A stretch of DNA of 25,819 bases from Lachnoclostridium sp. UBA903 (GCA_002294045.1 DBEP01000104.1:1-25819); one strand, 5' to 3'; positions 7,208-16,053 are shown, counted from the first letter of the stretch. Program-made: numbers and translations. Notes: generated by a model not told the origin, from the sequence alone.

Positions 7208-9796
7208 TTATCTTGATTTCACTCTGGCATAGAGGCTGTCATTTTCCACATCAATAAGAATGGTATCCCGCTCACCGGCCTGATTGCTTAAAATTAATCT
7301 GGCGCTTAAGGTTTCCACATATTTTTGCAGGTATCTCTTTAGGGGCCTTGCGCCGTATACCGGGTCATAGGCCTTAAGGATAACAAATTCCCTGGCGGCA
7401 TCCGTCAGCTCTATGGCAATTTCTTTATCGGAAAGCCGATGGTTTAAATCAGTAATGAGCAATTCAATAATACCGCCGATATTCTCTCTGGTTAACGGCT
7501 TAAACATAATAATTTCATCCAGCCTGTTTAAAAATTCCGGGCGGAAACGGTTCCTTAAATCATTCATAACCATAGTTTCGCATTCGGCGGATATATTGCC
7601 GCCCTCTTCAATTCCCTCTAAAAGATAAGCGGAACCGATATTAGAGGTCATAATCAGAATGGTATTTTTAAAATCCACGGTCCTGCCCTGTGAATCCGTA
7701 ATCCGTCCGTCGTCCAGTACCTGCAGCAGCACGTTAAATACATCGGGATGGGCCTTTTCGATTTCATCAAACAATACTACGGAATATGGCTTTCTTCTGA
7801 CCGCCTCCGTTAACTGGCCTCCTTCTTCGTATCCCACATATCCCGGAGGCGCTCCGATTAACCTGGAGACCGAAAATTTTTCCATATATTCGCTCATATC
7901 AATGCGGACCATATTCTGTTCCTTGTCAAACAGGGATTCGGCCAGCGCTTTCGCAAGCTCCGTCTTACCCACCCCGGTGGGGCCTAAGAACATAAAGGAA
8001 CCGATAGGCTTTGCAGGGTCTTTGATACCTGCCTTGGAACGCAGAATGGCATCGGATACCTTTCTAACACCTTCATCCTGTCCGATAACCCGTTTATGAA
8101 GTTCATCATCCAGATGCAGGGTTTTATTTCTTTCGCTCTCCGTAAGCTTAACCACCGGAATACCCGTCCATCTGGATACAATCCTGGCAATTTCATCTTC
8201 GCTTACGTTTTCATGGACTAAGGTATGCTCTTCTTTTTTAACCCTTTCTTCCTCCTCCGCCAGCTGTTTGGTAAGAGCGGGAAGTCTGCCGTACTTTAAT
8301 TCGGCGGCCTTGTTTAAATCGTAATTTCTTTCGGCTATTTCAATTTCGTTATTTAAGGCTTCCAGCTCTTCCTTTAATTTTTGTACTTTTTCCACGGCTG
8401 CTTTTTCGTTGTCCCATTTTGCTTTCCCTGCGGCAAAAATTTCCCTTTGTTCCGCAAGTTCTCTTCTTAAGTCATTAAGCCGTTCCAAACTTAACCGGTC
8501 CGTTTCTTTTTTCAGGGCCGCTTCTTCAATTTCCATCTGCATGATACGTCTCTGGATATCATCCAGTTCGGTCGGCATGGAATCCAGCTCCGTCTTTATC
8601 AGCGCACAGGCCTCATCCACTAAATCAATGGCTTTATCCGGCAGGAAACGGTCAGAAATATAACGCTGCGATAATACGGCCGCCGATACCAATGCGGCAT
8701 CTGTTATTTTTACTCCATGAAATACTTCATACCGGTCCTTTAATCCCCTTAATATGGATATGGTATCCTCCACCGTAGGTTCATCCACCATTACCGGCTG
8801 GAAACGTCTCTCCAAAGCCGCATCCTTTTCAATATACATACGGTATTCATTTAGGGTCGTGGCACCGATACAGTGCAGTTCCCCTCTGGCAAGCATGGGC
8901 TTTAGCATATTGCCGGCATCCATGGCGCCATCCGTTTTGCCTGCTCCGACTATGGTATGCAGCTCGTCAATAAATAAGATAATCTGTCCGTCACTTAGTT
9001 TTACTTCTTCCAGTACCGCTTTCAGCCTTTCTTCGAATTCCCCCCGGTATTTGGCGCCTGCCACCAATGCTCCCATATCCAGGGCAAATATCTTCTTATC
9101 CTTAAGGGCCTGGGGGACATCTCCCCTTACTATCCTCTGGGCCAGACCTTCTACCACTGCTGTTTTACCGACACCCGGTTCGCCGATTAAAACCGGATTG
9201 TTTTTGGTTTTCCTGGAAAGAATCCGGATTACGTTACGGATTTCGGAATCCCTGCCGATAACCGGGTCCAGTTTCTGTGCCTTGGCCCGCTCCACCAGAT
9301 CGGAACCGTATTTTTCCAGAGTATCGTAAGTTGCCTCGGGATTATCATTCGTTACCTTCTGATTCCCTCTTACAGACTGCAGCGCCTGTAAAAAGGCGTC
9401 CCTGGTAATCCTGAAATCCCCAAACAGCTCCCTGATTTCACGGCCGGGCTGCTTTAGTATGCTCAAAAAGAGATGCTCTACCGATACATATTCATCTCCC
9501 ATCTGCTTTGCTTCATTCTCAGCATAAATAAATACCTTATTCAAATCATTACTGATATATACCTGCCCTCCGGATACTTTAGGCCTCTTGTTTAAAAGTC
9601 CTTCCACCTGGGCCGTAAATACCTCCGTGGTTATATCCATTTTCTTTAACAATTTTTTAATCAGACTTTCTTCTACGGTAATTAAACCGTATAGTAAATG
9701 TACCTGATCAATTTCCTGATGTCCGTAATCCATGGCAATTTTTTCACAATCCTGTACTACCTGCATGGACTTTTGGGTAAATTTATTAATGTTCAT
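7208..9796 (-). CDS. clpB: ATP-dependent chaperone ClpB
   Basis: The 862-residue protein has the full ClpB plan. An N-terminal Clp repeat domain (MNINKFTQKSMQVVQ to about residue 145) is followed by AAA+ domain 1 with GEPGVGKTA near 205 and Walker B LFIDELH. A long coiled-coil middle domain (about 400-530, rich in E, K, L and R) separates it from AAA+ domain 2 with GPTGVGKTE near 607, VRIDMSEYMEK, VLFDEIEKAHPDV and a C-terminal sensor, GARPLKRYLQ. ClpB is a hexameric cytosolic disaggregase working with DnaK; the middle domain separates it from ClpC/ClpE. The start ATG 9796 follows GGGTGGTG. A sigma-A-like promoter lies at 9865-9893. I saw no CIRCE or CtsR heptanucleotide repeat upstream, so the heat-shock control is not evident. 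Confidence 0.97.
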   Translation of the reverse strand: MNINKFTQKSMQVVQDCEKIAMDYGHQEIDQVHLLYGLITVEESLIKKLLKKMDITTEVFTAQVEGLLNKRPKVSGGQVYISNDLNKVFIYAENEAKQMGDEYVSVEHLFLSILKQPGREIRELFGDFRITRDAFLQALQSVRGNQKVTNDNPEATYDTLEKYGSDLVERAKAQKLDPVIGRDSEIRNVIRILSRKTKNNPVLIGEPGVGKTAVVEGLAQRIVRGDVPQALKDKKIFALDMGALVAGAKYRGEFEERLKAVLEEVKLSDGQIILFIDELHTIVGAGKTDGAMDAGNMLKPMLARGELHCIGATTLNEYRMYIEKDAALERRFQPVMVDEPTVEDTISILRGLKDRYEVFHGVKITDAALVSAAVLSQRYISDRFLPDKAIDLVDEACALIKTELDSMPTELDDIQRRIMQMEIEEAALKKETDRLSLERLNDLRRELAEQREIFAAGKAKWDNEKAAVEKVQKLKEELEALNNEIEIAERNYDLNKAAELKYGRLPALTKQLAEEEERVKKEEHTLVHENVSEDEIARIVSRWTGIPVVKLTESERNKTLHLDDELHKRVIGQDEGVRKVSDAILRSKAGIKDPAKPIGSFMFLGPTGVGKTELAKALAESLFDKEQNMVRIDMSEYMEKFSVSRLIGAPPGYVGYEEGGQLTEAVRRKPYSVVLFDEIEKAHPDVFNVLLQVLDDGRITDSQGRTVDFKNTILIMTSNIGSAYLLEGIEEGGNISAECETMVMNDLRNRFRPEFLNRLDEIIMFKPLTRENIGGIIELLITDLNHRLSDKEIAIELTDAAREFVILKAYDPVYGARPLKRYLQKYVETLSARLILSNQAGERDTILIDVENDSLYARVKSR

Positions 9797-9864
9797 AGTT
9801 TACACCACCCTTTCCTGTTATTCCATTTACGAATTTAAACATTTTCAATATATGTTCTATAACT

Positions 9865-9893
9865 ACTATAACACCTATAATAAAAATTTGCAA
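9865..9893 (-). promoter_or_regulatory. Promoter of clpB
   Basis: On the minus strand TTGCAA and TATAGT are 17 bp apart, ending about 70 bp before the clpB start codon. Confidence 0.6.
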
Positions 9894-9951
9894 TACGTAT
9901 TTTATATAATTTTATTATACCTTTATTAACAGTTAAGATTCTTGCTATAAT

Positions 9952-9982
9952 TTGACACATTTTATTTTAAAAATCATATAAG
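9952..9982 (+). promoter_or_regulatory. Possible promoter of the S8 protease gene
   Basis: A consensus TTGACA (9952-9957) lies 58 bp before the protease start. The best -10 candidates are CATATA at 17 bp or TATAAG at 19 bp spacing, so the -10 element is weak. Confidence 0.4.
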
Positions 9983-10014
9983 ATAATAAAAGATCGATAT
10001 AGGATAAGAAAAGT

Positions 10015-11754
10015 ATGAGTGATGAGGAAAAATTCGAGATAATAAGCAATGCCTATGCAGATTTATTAATAGAATACAATGACAATTTAGATAGATTCAA
10101 TGATTTTCCAAACAGCTCTGTTAATATAATAAATGAAAAATATGCCGTTGTCCATTTACCGGTAAGCAATATAACCCCGGACAGCATATCCAAATACGGT
10201 TATTCTGCCCTTCCTTCCTGCTACGGTTTATTATCCGCTCCCGGCTATAATTCATCGGGAATATCGAGACTAAGAAACATTCCCGATATGGAACTGAGAG
10301 GGAGGGGGGTTCTGGTTGGTTTTGTGGATACGGGTATCGATTATACCCATCCGGCTTTTAAAAATCCGGATAATACAACCAGAATCGTATCCATATGGGA
10401 TCAAACAGTGGAATGCACGGATTATTGTCCGGAGGGTTTTTATTACGGAACAGAATATGGCCGGACCCTGATTAACCAGGCATTAAAAAGTGAAGATCCG
10501 CTGGCTGTTGTTCCCAGCACCGATGAAATCGGTCACGGTACCATGCTTGCAGGAATTGCAGCAGGAACTCCCATAAATGAACATGGTTTTATGGGGGTCG
10601 TACCCAGTGCGGACTTTGTTATAGTAAAATTAAAAACTGCCAAACCTTACTTGAAAAAATTCTTTTCCATTCCGGAGGATGCAAGCTGCTATCAGGAAAA
10701 CGATATCATTTTTGGTGTTAAATATTTAACACTGATTGCGGAAAGATTAAACCGGCCGATTGTAATATGTATCGGACTAGGCTCCTCCCAGGGTGATCAT
10801 GCGGGCCACGGCATATTAAGCAGCTATTTATCCTCGACCTGTGAAAATCCCAAGACGGCAGTCATCGTATCGGCAGGAAATGAAGGAAATACCGGGCATC
10901 ATTATTACGGAGAAAAAAAAGCGGATTCCGATCCCGATAATATAGAACTATTCATAGACAATAAAAATACCGGGTTTTCCATGGAGTTCTGGGGACTGTC
11001 ACCGAATAGTTTCTGGATAGACATCTTTGCACCTACCGGTGAATTTGTATCAAGGATTGCACCAACCTTAGACCGTACTCTTTTTCTTACCCTTCAGGAT
11101 ACCAATATAGCAGTGGATACGGATTCAAAAGAGGCACAAACCGATAAACAATTCGTTCTGTTCCGTTTTCAGAATCCTATGCCCGGAATATGGAGATTTC
11201 TGGTTTACGGAGGAAACGGGGAACTGCCGTTAAGGTATCACATCTGGCTGCCTATTGATAATTTTCTGTCGCCGGGAACTTTCTTTTTGCAGCCCAGTAA
11301 CCAGACGACTATTACCACACCCGGAAATTCAGGCGGCCCAATCTGTATTACTGCATATAATTATGTAAATCAAGGTTTATATTACAACGCAAGCAAGGGA
11401 TTTACGGTTCTTAACAGTCCAAAACCGGATCTGGCAGCACCCGGTGTCAATATTTTATGCCCCGGTAATGATCTGTTTATAAATGCAACGGGCTCCAGTA
11501 TTGCGGCAGCCCATGCCGCCGGTATAGCCGCCATGTTATTGGAATGGGGTATTATAAGAGGCAATTATACCGCAATGGACAATGCCATGATTAAAAAGCT
11601 GTTAATTCAAGGTGCCAGGCGAAGCTATAATTTAGAGTATCCCAACCCTGACTGGGGTTATGGAATTCTGGATATTTTCAGGACTTATCAGTTATTAATT
11701 GATGATGCCACCCGAATTACCGAAATGTATCATAATAATTTTATGCATTCATAA
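10015..11754 (+). CDS. Subtilisin-like S8 serine protease, CspA/CspB-like
   Basis: The 579-residue protein keeps the whole subtilase triad: Asp105 in VGFVDTGIDYTHPAF, His174 in EIGHGTMLAGIAAG, and Ser495 in NATGSSIAAAHAAG (the usual GTSMAAPH becomes GSSIAAAH). The oxyanion Asn is probably in VIVSAGNEGNTGHH. An insert of about 150 residues between the His and Ser blocks is the jellyroll-type insertion seen in CspA-like clostridial proteases. There is no signal peptide or membrane segment, so a cytosolic or spore location is likely. In Clostridia, Csp proteases activate the cortex hydrolase SleC during germination, but Lachnospiraceae carry several CspA-like proteins of unknown role. The ribosome site (AGGATAAG) is poor. 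The stop lies 4 bp from the end of the converging M42 gene, with no terminator between. Confidence 0.88.
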   Translation: MSDEEKFEIISNAYADLLIEYNDNLDRFNDFPNSSVNIINEKYAVVHLPVSNITPDSISKYGYSALPSCYGLLSAPGYNSSGISRLRNIPDMELRGRGVLVGFVDTGIDYTHPAFKNPDNTTRIVSIWDQTVECTDYCPEGFYYGTEYGRTLINQALKSEDPLAVVPSTDEIGHGTMLAGIAAGTPINEHGFMGVVPSADFVIVKLKTAKPYLKKFFSIPEDASCYQENDIIFGVKYLTLIAERLNRPIVICIGLGSSQGDHAGHGILSSYLSSTCENPKTAVIVSAGNEGNTGHHYYGEKKADSDPDNIELFIDNKNTGFSMEFWGLSPNSFWIDIFAPTGEFVSRIAPTLDRTLFLTLQDTNIAVDTDSKEAQTDKQFVLFRFQNPMPGIWRFLVYGGNGELPLRYHIWLPIDNFLSPGTFFLQPSNQTTITTPGNSGGPICITAYNYVNQGLYYNASKGFTVLNSPKPDLAAPGVNILCPGNDLFINATGSSIAAAHAAGIAAMLLEWGIIRGNYTAMDNAMIKKLLIQGARRSYNLEYPNPDWGYGILDIFRTYQLLIDDATRITEMYHNNFMHS

Positions 11755-11758
11755 TCTT

Positions 11759-12787
11759 TTACAATTTAAACAAATAAGCCTTTAACAGCTTTAAAGTATT
11801 TTCCAGGGAGTCCCTGTGGGTTCGTTCCATACCGTGCGAAGCATGGATTCCCTGTCCGATTAAGGCACCTCTGATATTGCTTCCGCCTCTGATGGCGGCC
11901 GAAACATCTGAGCCGTAATGGGGAAATACATCTACGGCATAATCAATATGGTTTTCCTTGGCAAGATTTATCAGGGCGGTAGTCAAATCATAGTCATAAG
12001 GACCTGAGGAATCCTTGGCACAGATGGATACCGCATACTCGGTGCCGTTTAAATCATCTCCGATAACCCCCATGTCAACCGCAATAAATTCCGTTATGTC
12101 CTCCGGTATCCAGCTGGCTCCAAAGCCTACCTCTTCATAATTGCTGATAAGCAGTTTAAGGTTCCTCTCCGGCACCAGGCCGCCTTCAGACATCTCCTTA
12201 AGCAAACCCAGCAATACGGCAACGGAGGCTTTATCATCCAGATGCCTGGATTTTATGAAACCTTTTTCGGTATATTCAAAATTAGCCTCAAAACTAATAT
12301 AATCCCCGCTGTTAATACCTAGCTTTATAACATCTTCCTTGCATTTTACCCTTTCATCGATGCGGATTTCCATATTTCTCTCCGTACGCTCCAGGGTTCT
12401 CGCGTCATCATAGCTGTGTACGGAAGGGCTTTTCGATAATATGGTACCCGTATACACGCGCCTGTCCCTGGTATGTATTCTGCAGTAGCTCCCTTCAATA
12501 CTCTGCATGGTATAGCCGCCTACCATGGTGAACTTAAGCATCCCTTCCCTGGATATGGAACGGACCATGGCACCTAAGGTATCAACGTGGGCTGACAAAC
12601 CCAAAGTCTCATTCTTTAAGCCTTTTACACGGATAACCAAACCGCCCTTTTGGCTATATTCACATACATAGCCGAAACCCTCTGCCTGTCCTCTTACATA
12701 TTCCATAACTTCTTTTGTATAACCGGACGGGCTTGGAATATTAACCAGGACTTTAAGGGTTTCAATAATATATTCCATCGTATTCAT
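11759..12787 (-). CDS. M42-family metallopeptidase (glutamyl-aminopeptidase/endoglucanase-like)
   Basis: The 342-residue product carries the dinuclear-metal ligands of M42 enzymes: SAHVDTLG (His67, Asp69), HLDDKASVA near 190, the catalytic EE in YEEVGFGAS near 225, AVDMG near 245, and a final His in GIHASHGMERTH near 320. M42 enzymes are cytosolic, usually oligomeric aminopeptidases that finish peptide degradation. I chose ATG 12787, which follows AGGAGA at good spacing; a start ten codons upstream lacks a ribosome site. It follows the cyclase-family gene by 35 bp and is probably co-transcribed with it. Its stop abuts the converging S8 protease gene. Confidence 0.9.
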   Translation of the reverse strand: MNTMEYIIETLKVLVNIPSPSGYTKEVMEYVRGQAEGFGYVCEYSQKGGLVIRVKGLKNETLGLSAHVDTLGAMVRSISREGMLKFTMVGGYTMQSIEGSYCRIHTRDRRVYTGTILSKSPSVHSYDDARTLERTERNMEIRIDERVKCKEDVIKLGINSGDYISFEANFEYTEKGFIKSRHLDDKASVAVLLGLLKEMSEGGLVPERNLKLLISNYEEVGFGASWIPEDITEFIAVDMGVIGDDLNGTEYAVSICAKDSSGPYDYDLTTALINLAKENHIDYAVDVFPHYGSDVSAAIRGGSNIRGALIGQGIHASHGMERTHRDSLENTLKLLKAYLFKL

Positions 12788-12822
12788 ATAATAATCTCCT
12801 GTCAATAAAACCTGCATAAATA

Positions 12823-13395
12823 TTACAGTTCAATCAGTACTGCCCTGCAGGGCGCACCGTCACTGCCGCCCAGTTTAACCGGCGCTGCAGACAATAAATA
12901 GTTGCCTTCCGGCACTTCCCCCAATCTTACGCCTTCCAGAATTACTACTTCTTTTCCTAATAATTCAAGATGGACTTCTCCCGGCGCGGCTGCCGGCCCC
13001 ACACTTTGTCCTTCGATACCGATAAGCTCTATTTTATATTCATTCATCAGCCTTGCCAACTCAATTGTCACCACCGCATCGCCTTTTATCAGAAGCCTTT
13101 TTTCACTTTTTTCAAGTACTTCTCTCATCTGTTCCGCATCCGGCTGCTGATGGAATGCAACAACGCTGCAATTACCGATACATTTGCTTAAATCCATCTC
13201 ATCAACGGCCTTACCGTTCTCATAGAGATGATAAGGAGCATCCACATGGGTACCGTTATGGGCACACATATTCAGCACCGTTACATTACACGGGGCGCCT
13301 TCCTTGATTTTCAGTTTACGTATATAGGTTGGCGGTACGTCACCCGGATAGACGGCACCGGTAAATAGTTCCTGTGTAATATCATAAATTTTCAT
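12823..13395 (-). CDS. Cyclase-family hydrolase (kynurenine formamidase-like, PF04199)
   Basis: The 190-residue protein has the metal-binding signature of the cyclase/formamidase family, CAHNGTHVDAPYHLYENG (about residues 44-61), an early DITQELFTGAVYPGD that fits the family N-terminus, and IGIEGQSVGP near 123-132. Members are Mn- or Zn-dependent amidohydrolases, including KynB, isatin hydrolase and many uncharacterised clostridial proteins. No tryptophan-catabolic gene is nearby, so KynB activity is not supported. AGGAGG five bases before ATG 13395 is an excellent ribosome site, and a TATAAT box lies at 13442-13447 on the minus strand. The short gap to the M42 peptidase suggests an operon processing modified or formylated amino acids or peptides, which is inference. 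Confidence 0.85.
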   Translation of the reverse strand: MKIYDITQELFTGAVYPGDVPPTYIRKLKIKEGAPCNVTVLNMCAHNGTHVDAPYHLYENGKAVDEMDLSKCIGNCSVVAFHQQPDAEQMREVLEKSEKRLLIKGDAVVTIELARLMNEYKIELIGIEGQSVGPAAAPGEVHLELLGKEVVILEGVRLGEVPEGNYLLSAAPVKLGGSDGAPCRAVLIEL

Positions 13396-13515
13396 AAAGG
13401 CCTCCTAATAATAAATATAAATACGCGGCTGATTCCTTTTTATTATACTAAAAATATGCATTTATCCGTATTTTATGTATATCTGTCCAATATAAAAGGC
13501 AATATTGCGGTATAT

Positions 13516-14277
13516 TTAATCTTCAAAATCGATATCCAGTTCTACCGGGCAATGGTCGCTTCCCAGGGTGTCCTTATGGATAATGCTGTCCCCTATCCTG
13601 GATTTAATTTTGTCGGAAACAATAAAATAGTCTATCCGCCATCCTACGTTCTTTTCCCTGGCACGGAACATATAAGACCACCAGGTATAAGCATCCTTTA
13701 AATCAGGATATAAATAACGGAAGGAATCCACAAATCCGCTGTTTAACAATTCCGTCATTTTACTGCGTTCTTCAATGGTAAATCCTGCGTTTTTCACGTT
13801 GGATTTCGGGTTTTTCAAATCAATTTCATTGTGTGCCACATTCAAATCACCGCACAGAATAATTGGTTTTACCTGGTCTAATGAAATAAGATAATTACGG
13901 AAGTCATCCTCCCATTCCATACGGTAACCAAGTCTTGCAAGCTCCCTTTGGGCATTGGGCGTATATGCCGTAACCAGATAGAAATGTTCGAATTCCAGGG
14001 TAATGGCTCTTCCTTCATCATTATGTTTTTCAAGCCCCAAATCATACGCTACGGACAAAGGCTCCGTCTTGCTGAATACTGCCGTACCCGAGTAGCCTTT
14101 TTTAACCGCGCTGTTCCAATACAGGTAATATCCGGGTAAAGCCAAATCCGCTTGCTCCGGCTGCATTTTCGTTTCCTGTAAGCAGAATACGTCCGCATCA
14201 GCCTGGCGGAAAAAATCTTCAAAGCCTTTGTTCAGGCAGGCTCTCAGGCCATTTACATTCCATGATATTAATTTCAT
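13516..14277 (-). CDS. xth: Exodeoxyribonuclease III (class II AP endonuclease, Xth/ExoA)
   Basis: The 253-residue protein carries the ExoIII motifs in order: KLISWNVNGLRA (2-13, metal Asn), CLQETKMQ (metal Glu), YTPNAQ, ILCGDLNVAHNEIDL (catalytic Asp/Asn), GWRIDYF and the closing GSDHCPVELD with the catalytic His. Function is base-excision repair: it cleaves the phosphate backbone at abasic sites and trims 3' ends. The start is ATG 14277, six bases after AGGAG; a TTG two codons earlier is less likely. It lies 45 bp downstream of the HAD phosphatase, with a small CCCGT/ACGGG hairpin between. Confidence 0.95.
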   Translation of the reverse strand: MKLISWNVNGLRACLNKGFEDFFRQADADVFCLQETKMQPEQADLALPGYYLYWNSAVKKGYSGTAVFSKTEPLSVAYDLGLEKHNDEGRAITLEFEHFYLVTAYTPNAQRELARLGYRMEWEDDFRNYLISLDQVKPIILCGDLNVAHNEIDLKNPKSNVKNAGFTIEERSKMTELLNSGFVDSFRYLYPDLKDAYTWWSYMFRAREKNVGWRIDYFIVSDKIKSRIGDSIIHKDTLGSDHCPVELDIDFED

Positions 14278-14322
14278 AATCAACTCCTGTCTGCCCGTAT
14301 AAACGGGACTGTATGTATGTTT

Positions 14323-14976
14323 CTATTCATCCTTCAGTAAAATCCTTTTTAAATCCTCCACTGTTTCCGCTATATCTCCTGCTCCCGCCGCCGTTAATTC
14401 TTCCCGGCTTCCAAATCCGTATAATACGCCGATGGAATCAATCTTATTTTCCCTGGCTCCTTCCATATCGTGAAGGCGGTCACCTACCATAACAGCCTGG
14501 TTCCGGTCATAAATGCGGTTTTTTTCAAGGGCATAACGGATAACATCACCCTTTTTGCATCGTTTATTATCCATGCTTGCACCGCAGATATCTTGAAAAT
14601 ATATATCCAGGTGAAAATGCTCCATAATCAGTCTGGCAAATTTTTCCGGTTTAGAAGTGGCCACAATCAGCTTTTTCCCTTCTTTTATTAAGCATTCAAA
14701 TAATTCTTTTATTCCCTTATATTCATAATTCTGATAAATACCGGTAACGGCAAAATATTCCCGGTACAGGGAAACTCCCCGCTCCGCCTCTTCCTCATTA
14801 AAGCCCCAGTATTCCATCAGCCCGTACTTTAAGGGCGGGCCGATATGCTTGCATAGAGAATCCAGGTCCTCAACTTCTATTCCCATATGATGCAGGGCAT
14901 ATTGCACGGATTTTGTAATTCCCTCCTTGGGATTGGTTATGGTTCCATCCAAATCAAATAAGATATATTGTTTCAA
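14323..14976 (-). CDS. HAD-superfamily phosphatase, phosphoglycolate-phosphatase-like
   Basis: The 217-residue protein starts with HAD motif I, FDLDGTITN (7-15: nucleophile Asp8, acid/base Asp10). An alpha-helical cap (PPLKYGLMEYWGF) follows, then motif II/III VATSKPEKFA near 105-114 and motif IV MVGDRLHDMEGA near 162-173. The layout is HAD subfamily IA, close to phosphoglycolate phosphatase (Gph) or pyrimidine 5'-nucleotidases; the substrate cannot be assigned. The start is TTG at 14976: the preceding in-frame codon pair contains a TGA, and AAGGA sits nine bases upstream. A nearby ATG is in another frame. It is 72 bp downstream of the small membrane protein gene and upstream of exonuclease III, all on the same strand. 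Confidence 0.85.
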   Translation of the reverse strand: MKQYILFDLDGTITNPKEGITKSVQYALHHMGIEVEDLDSLCKHIGPPLKYGLMEYWGFNEEEAERGVSLYREYFAVTGIYQNYEYKGIKELFECLIKEGKKLIVATSKPEKFARLIMEHFHLDIYFQDICGASMDNKRCKKGDVIRYALEKNRIYDRNQAVMVGDRLHDMEGARENKIDSIGVLYGFGSREELTAAGAGDIAETVEDLKRILLKDE

Positions 14977-15048
14977 TTGTCATATTCCTTTCTTGTATGC
15001 TTATCATGCCGTAAATAATCCACCGGTTGAAATTAATAAATATAGGAA

Positions 15049-15570
15049 TCAGTCATACAGACTGCTGTAATCATTCAGCCTTTTTGTAAGTAACGTAAAA
15101 ATATCCTCCAAAGACATATCTTTTGCTTTATCCACACAAATGGTAAGAGGAGGCGACTGGTGATCTATATTATTTTTGGCGATCCGCTGTTTTATAGGAG
15201 ATAATTTCTCCATAAAGAACTTCTCATCTTTTGGTATAACTCCGATTACTTTTTGGCCCATATTATCTACGATACAAAAACTCTTTATATCCTGAAAAGG
15301 GATATATCCCACGGAACCGCCGGATGAACTGTCTATAATCCCGTCAAAGGTTATGGCTAATAAAGGTTTCTTTTGCAGAGATCTCCCCAGGTATACCAAA
15401 AAACCGATGCCTGAAACCATCATAAATAATAATCCTGTTATCGACAGCAGTATTCGTTTTTCTCTCATGCCCAGAATCCAAACGATAACAGATACAATTA
15501 TAAACAATAATCCGATTAACATCCGTCTTATCGTTTTTGATTGTTTCTCTTCGATTACAATTTTCTCCAC
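15049..15570 (-). CDS. Small membrane protein, STM3941-family-like
   Basis: The 173-residue protein has a short basic N-terminus (KQSKTIRR), then two membrane segments (MLIGLLFIIVSVIVWIL and LLSITGLLFMMVSGIGFLV) and a soluble C-terminal half. That half includes ITFDGIIDSSSGGSVG and IPFQDIKSF, a pattern known from small bacterial membrane proteins of the STM3941 family with a PH-like fold. The function is unknown. The start is GTG 15570, six to seven bases after GGGAGG. A promoter lies at 15626-15654. It heads the minus-strand run toward the HAD phosphatase and exonuclease III. Confidence 0.75.
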   Translation of the reverse strand: MEKIVIEEKQSKTIRRMLIGLLFIIVSVIVWILGMREKRILLSITGLLFMMVSGIGFLVYLGRSLQKKPLLAITFDGIIDSSSGGSVGYIPFQDIKSFCIVDNMGQKVIGVIPKDEKFFMEKLSPIKQRIAKNNIDHQSPPLTICVDKAKDMSLEDIFTLLTKRLNDYSSLYD

Positions 15571-15625
15571 AAAAAAACCTCCCCTTGCCGTAAGGAACCC
15601 TGGTGTTTACAAATCATTGTATATT

Positions 15626-15654
15626 ATTTTATATGTTAATAGGAAAAAAAGCAA
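15626..15654 (-). promoter_or_regulatory. Promoter of the STM3941-like gene
   Basis: On the minus strand TTGCTT and TAAAAT are 17 bp apart, about 56 bp before the GTG start. Confidence 0.6.
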
Positions 15655-15778
15655 GTAAACACAGTATCTTTTTCACAAACGACTACAATCCCGGAGCAGG
15701 TATTTTGTGTTTCACCGGGCTGTCTTTCATCCGTTGCCTGCCAGGCCAAAAACAGGACTGACTGCCTGTTCGTTTTTA

Positions 15779-15807
15779 TTGACCTTATAAAAGCGGTTTA
15801 GTATACT
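15779..15807 (+). promoter_or_regulatory. Promoter of the Cof-type HAD gene
   Basis: TTGACC (15779-15784) and TATACT (15802-15807) are separated by 17 bp. Transcription would start near 15814 and run through the palindromic element before reaching the HAD gene at 16054. Confidence 0.65.
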
Positions 15808-15860
15808 GGAAGAAAAGGTTCCAGAAATTACAAAGCCTCAGTTGGTTTTTCATTCTGAAT

Positions 15861-16027
15861 ACTAGAGTGTGTTTGAAAAATGCTTGTGCCGGACTGGATG
15901 CTCCAATTTGCGGGAGACAAGGAGCATTTGGGGAGCGTAGTGGTGCTACCCTCCCAAAATTGCGACGCAGTATACCACAAAGTGGAGCGTTCAGAACGGC
16001 GCAATGATTTTTCAAACACGCTCTAGT
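15861..16027. mobile_element. MITE-like palindromic element in the HAD gene leader
   Basis: The 167-bp element is bounded by inverted repeats. The left end is TA-GAGTGTGTTTGAAAAAT and the right end, read inward, is TA-GAGCGTGTTTGAAAAAT. The flanking TA on both sides fits the TA target duplication of IS630/Tc1-type transposition. Inside are three smaller stems: ATGCTCC/GGAGCAT (15898-15927), GGGAG/CTCCC (15931-15955) and CCAC/GTGG (15975-15985). As RNA it would form a closed stem with three branches. It encodes no transposase. Confidence 0.75.
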
Positions 16028-16053
16028 AACAATAACATAGAAAGGTATGTTAA

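Noticed and set aside
8754..9329. 191-codon plus-strand frame
   Set aside because: Antisense to the first ATPase domain of clpB; long only because of the codon bias of clpB.
9797..9900. CIRCE or CtsR operator upstream of clpB
   Set aside because: No TTAGCACTC-N9-GAGTGCTAA and no GGTCAAA tandem repeat is present; only a sigma-A-like promoter was found.
12902..13307. Three overlapping plus-strand frames of 73-84 codons
   Set aside because: All are antisense to the cyclase-family gene and lack ribosome sites or recognisable domains.
15751..15775. AACAGG/CCTGTT hairpin with TTTTT as a terminator
   Set aside because: The stem is only 6 bp and no plus-strand gene precedes it; it also touches the -35 region of the HAD promoter.
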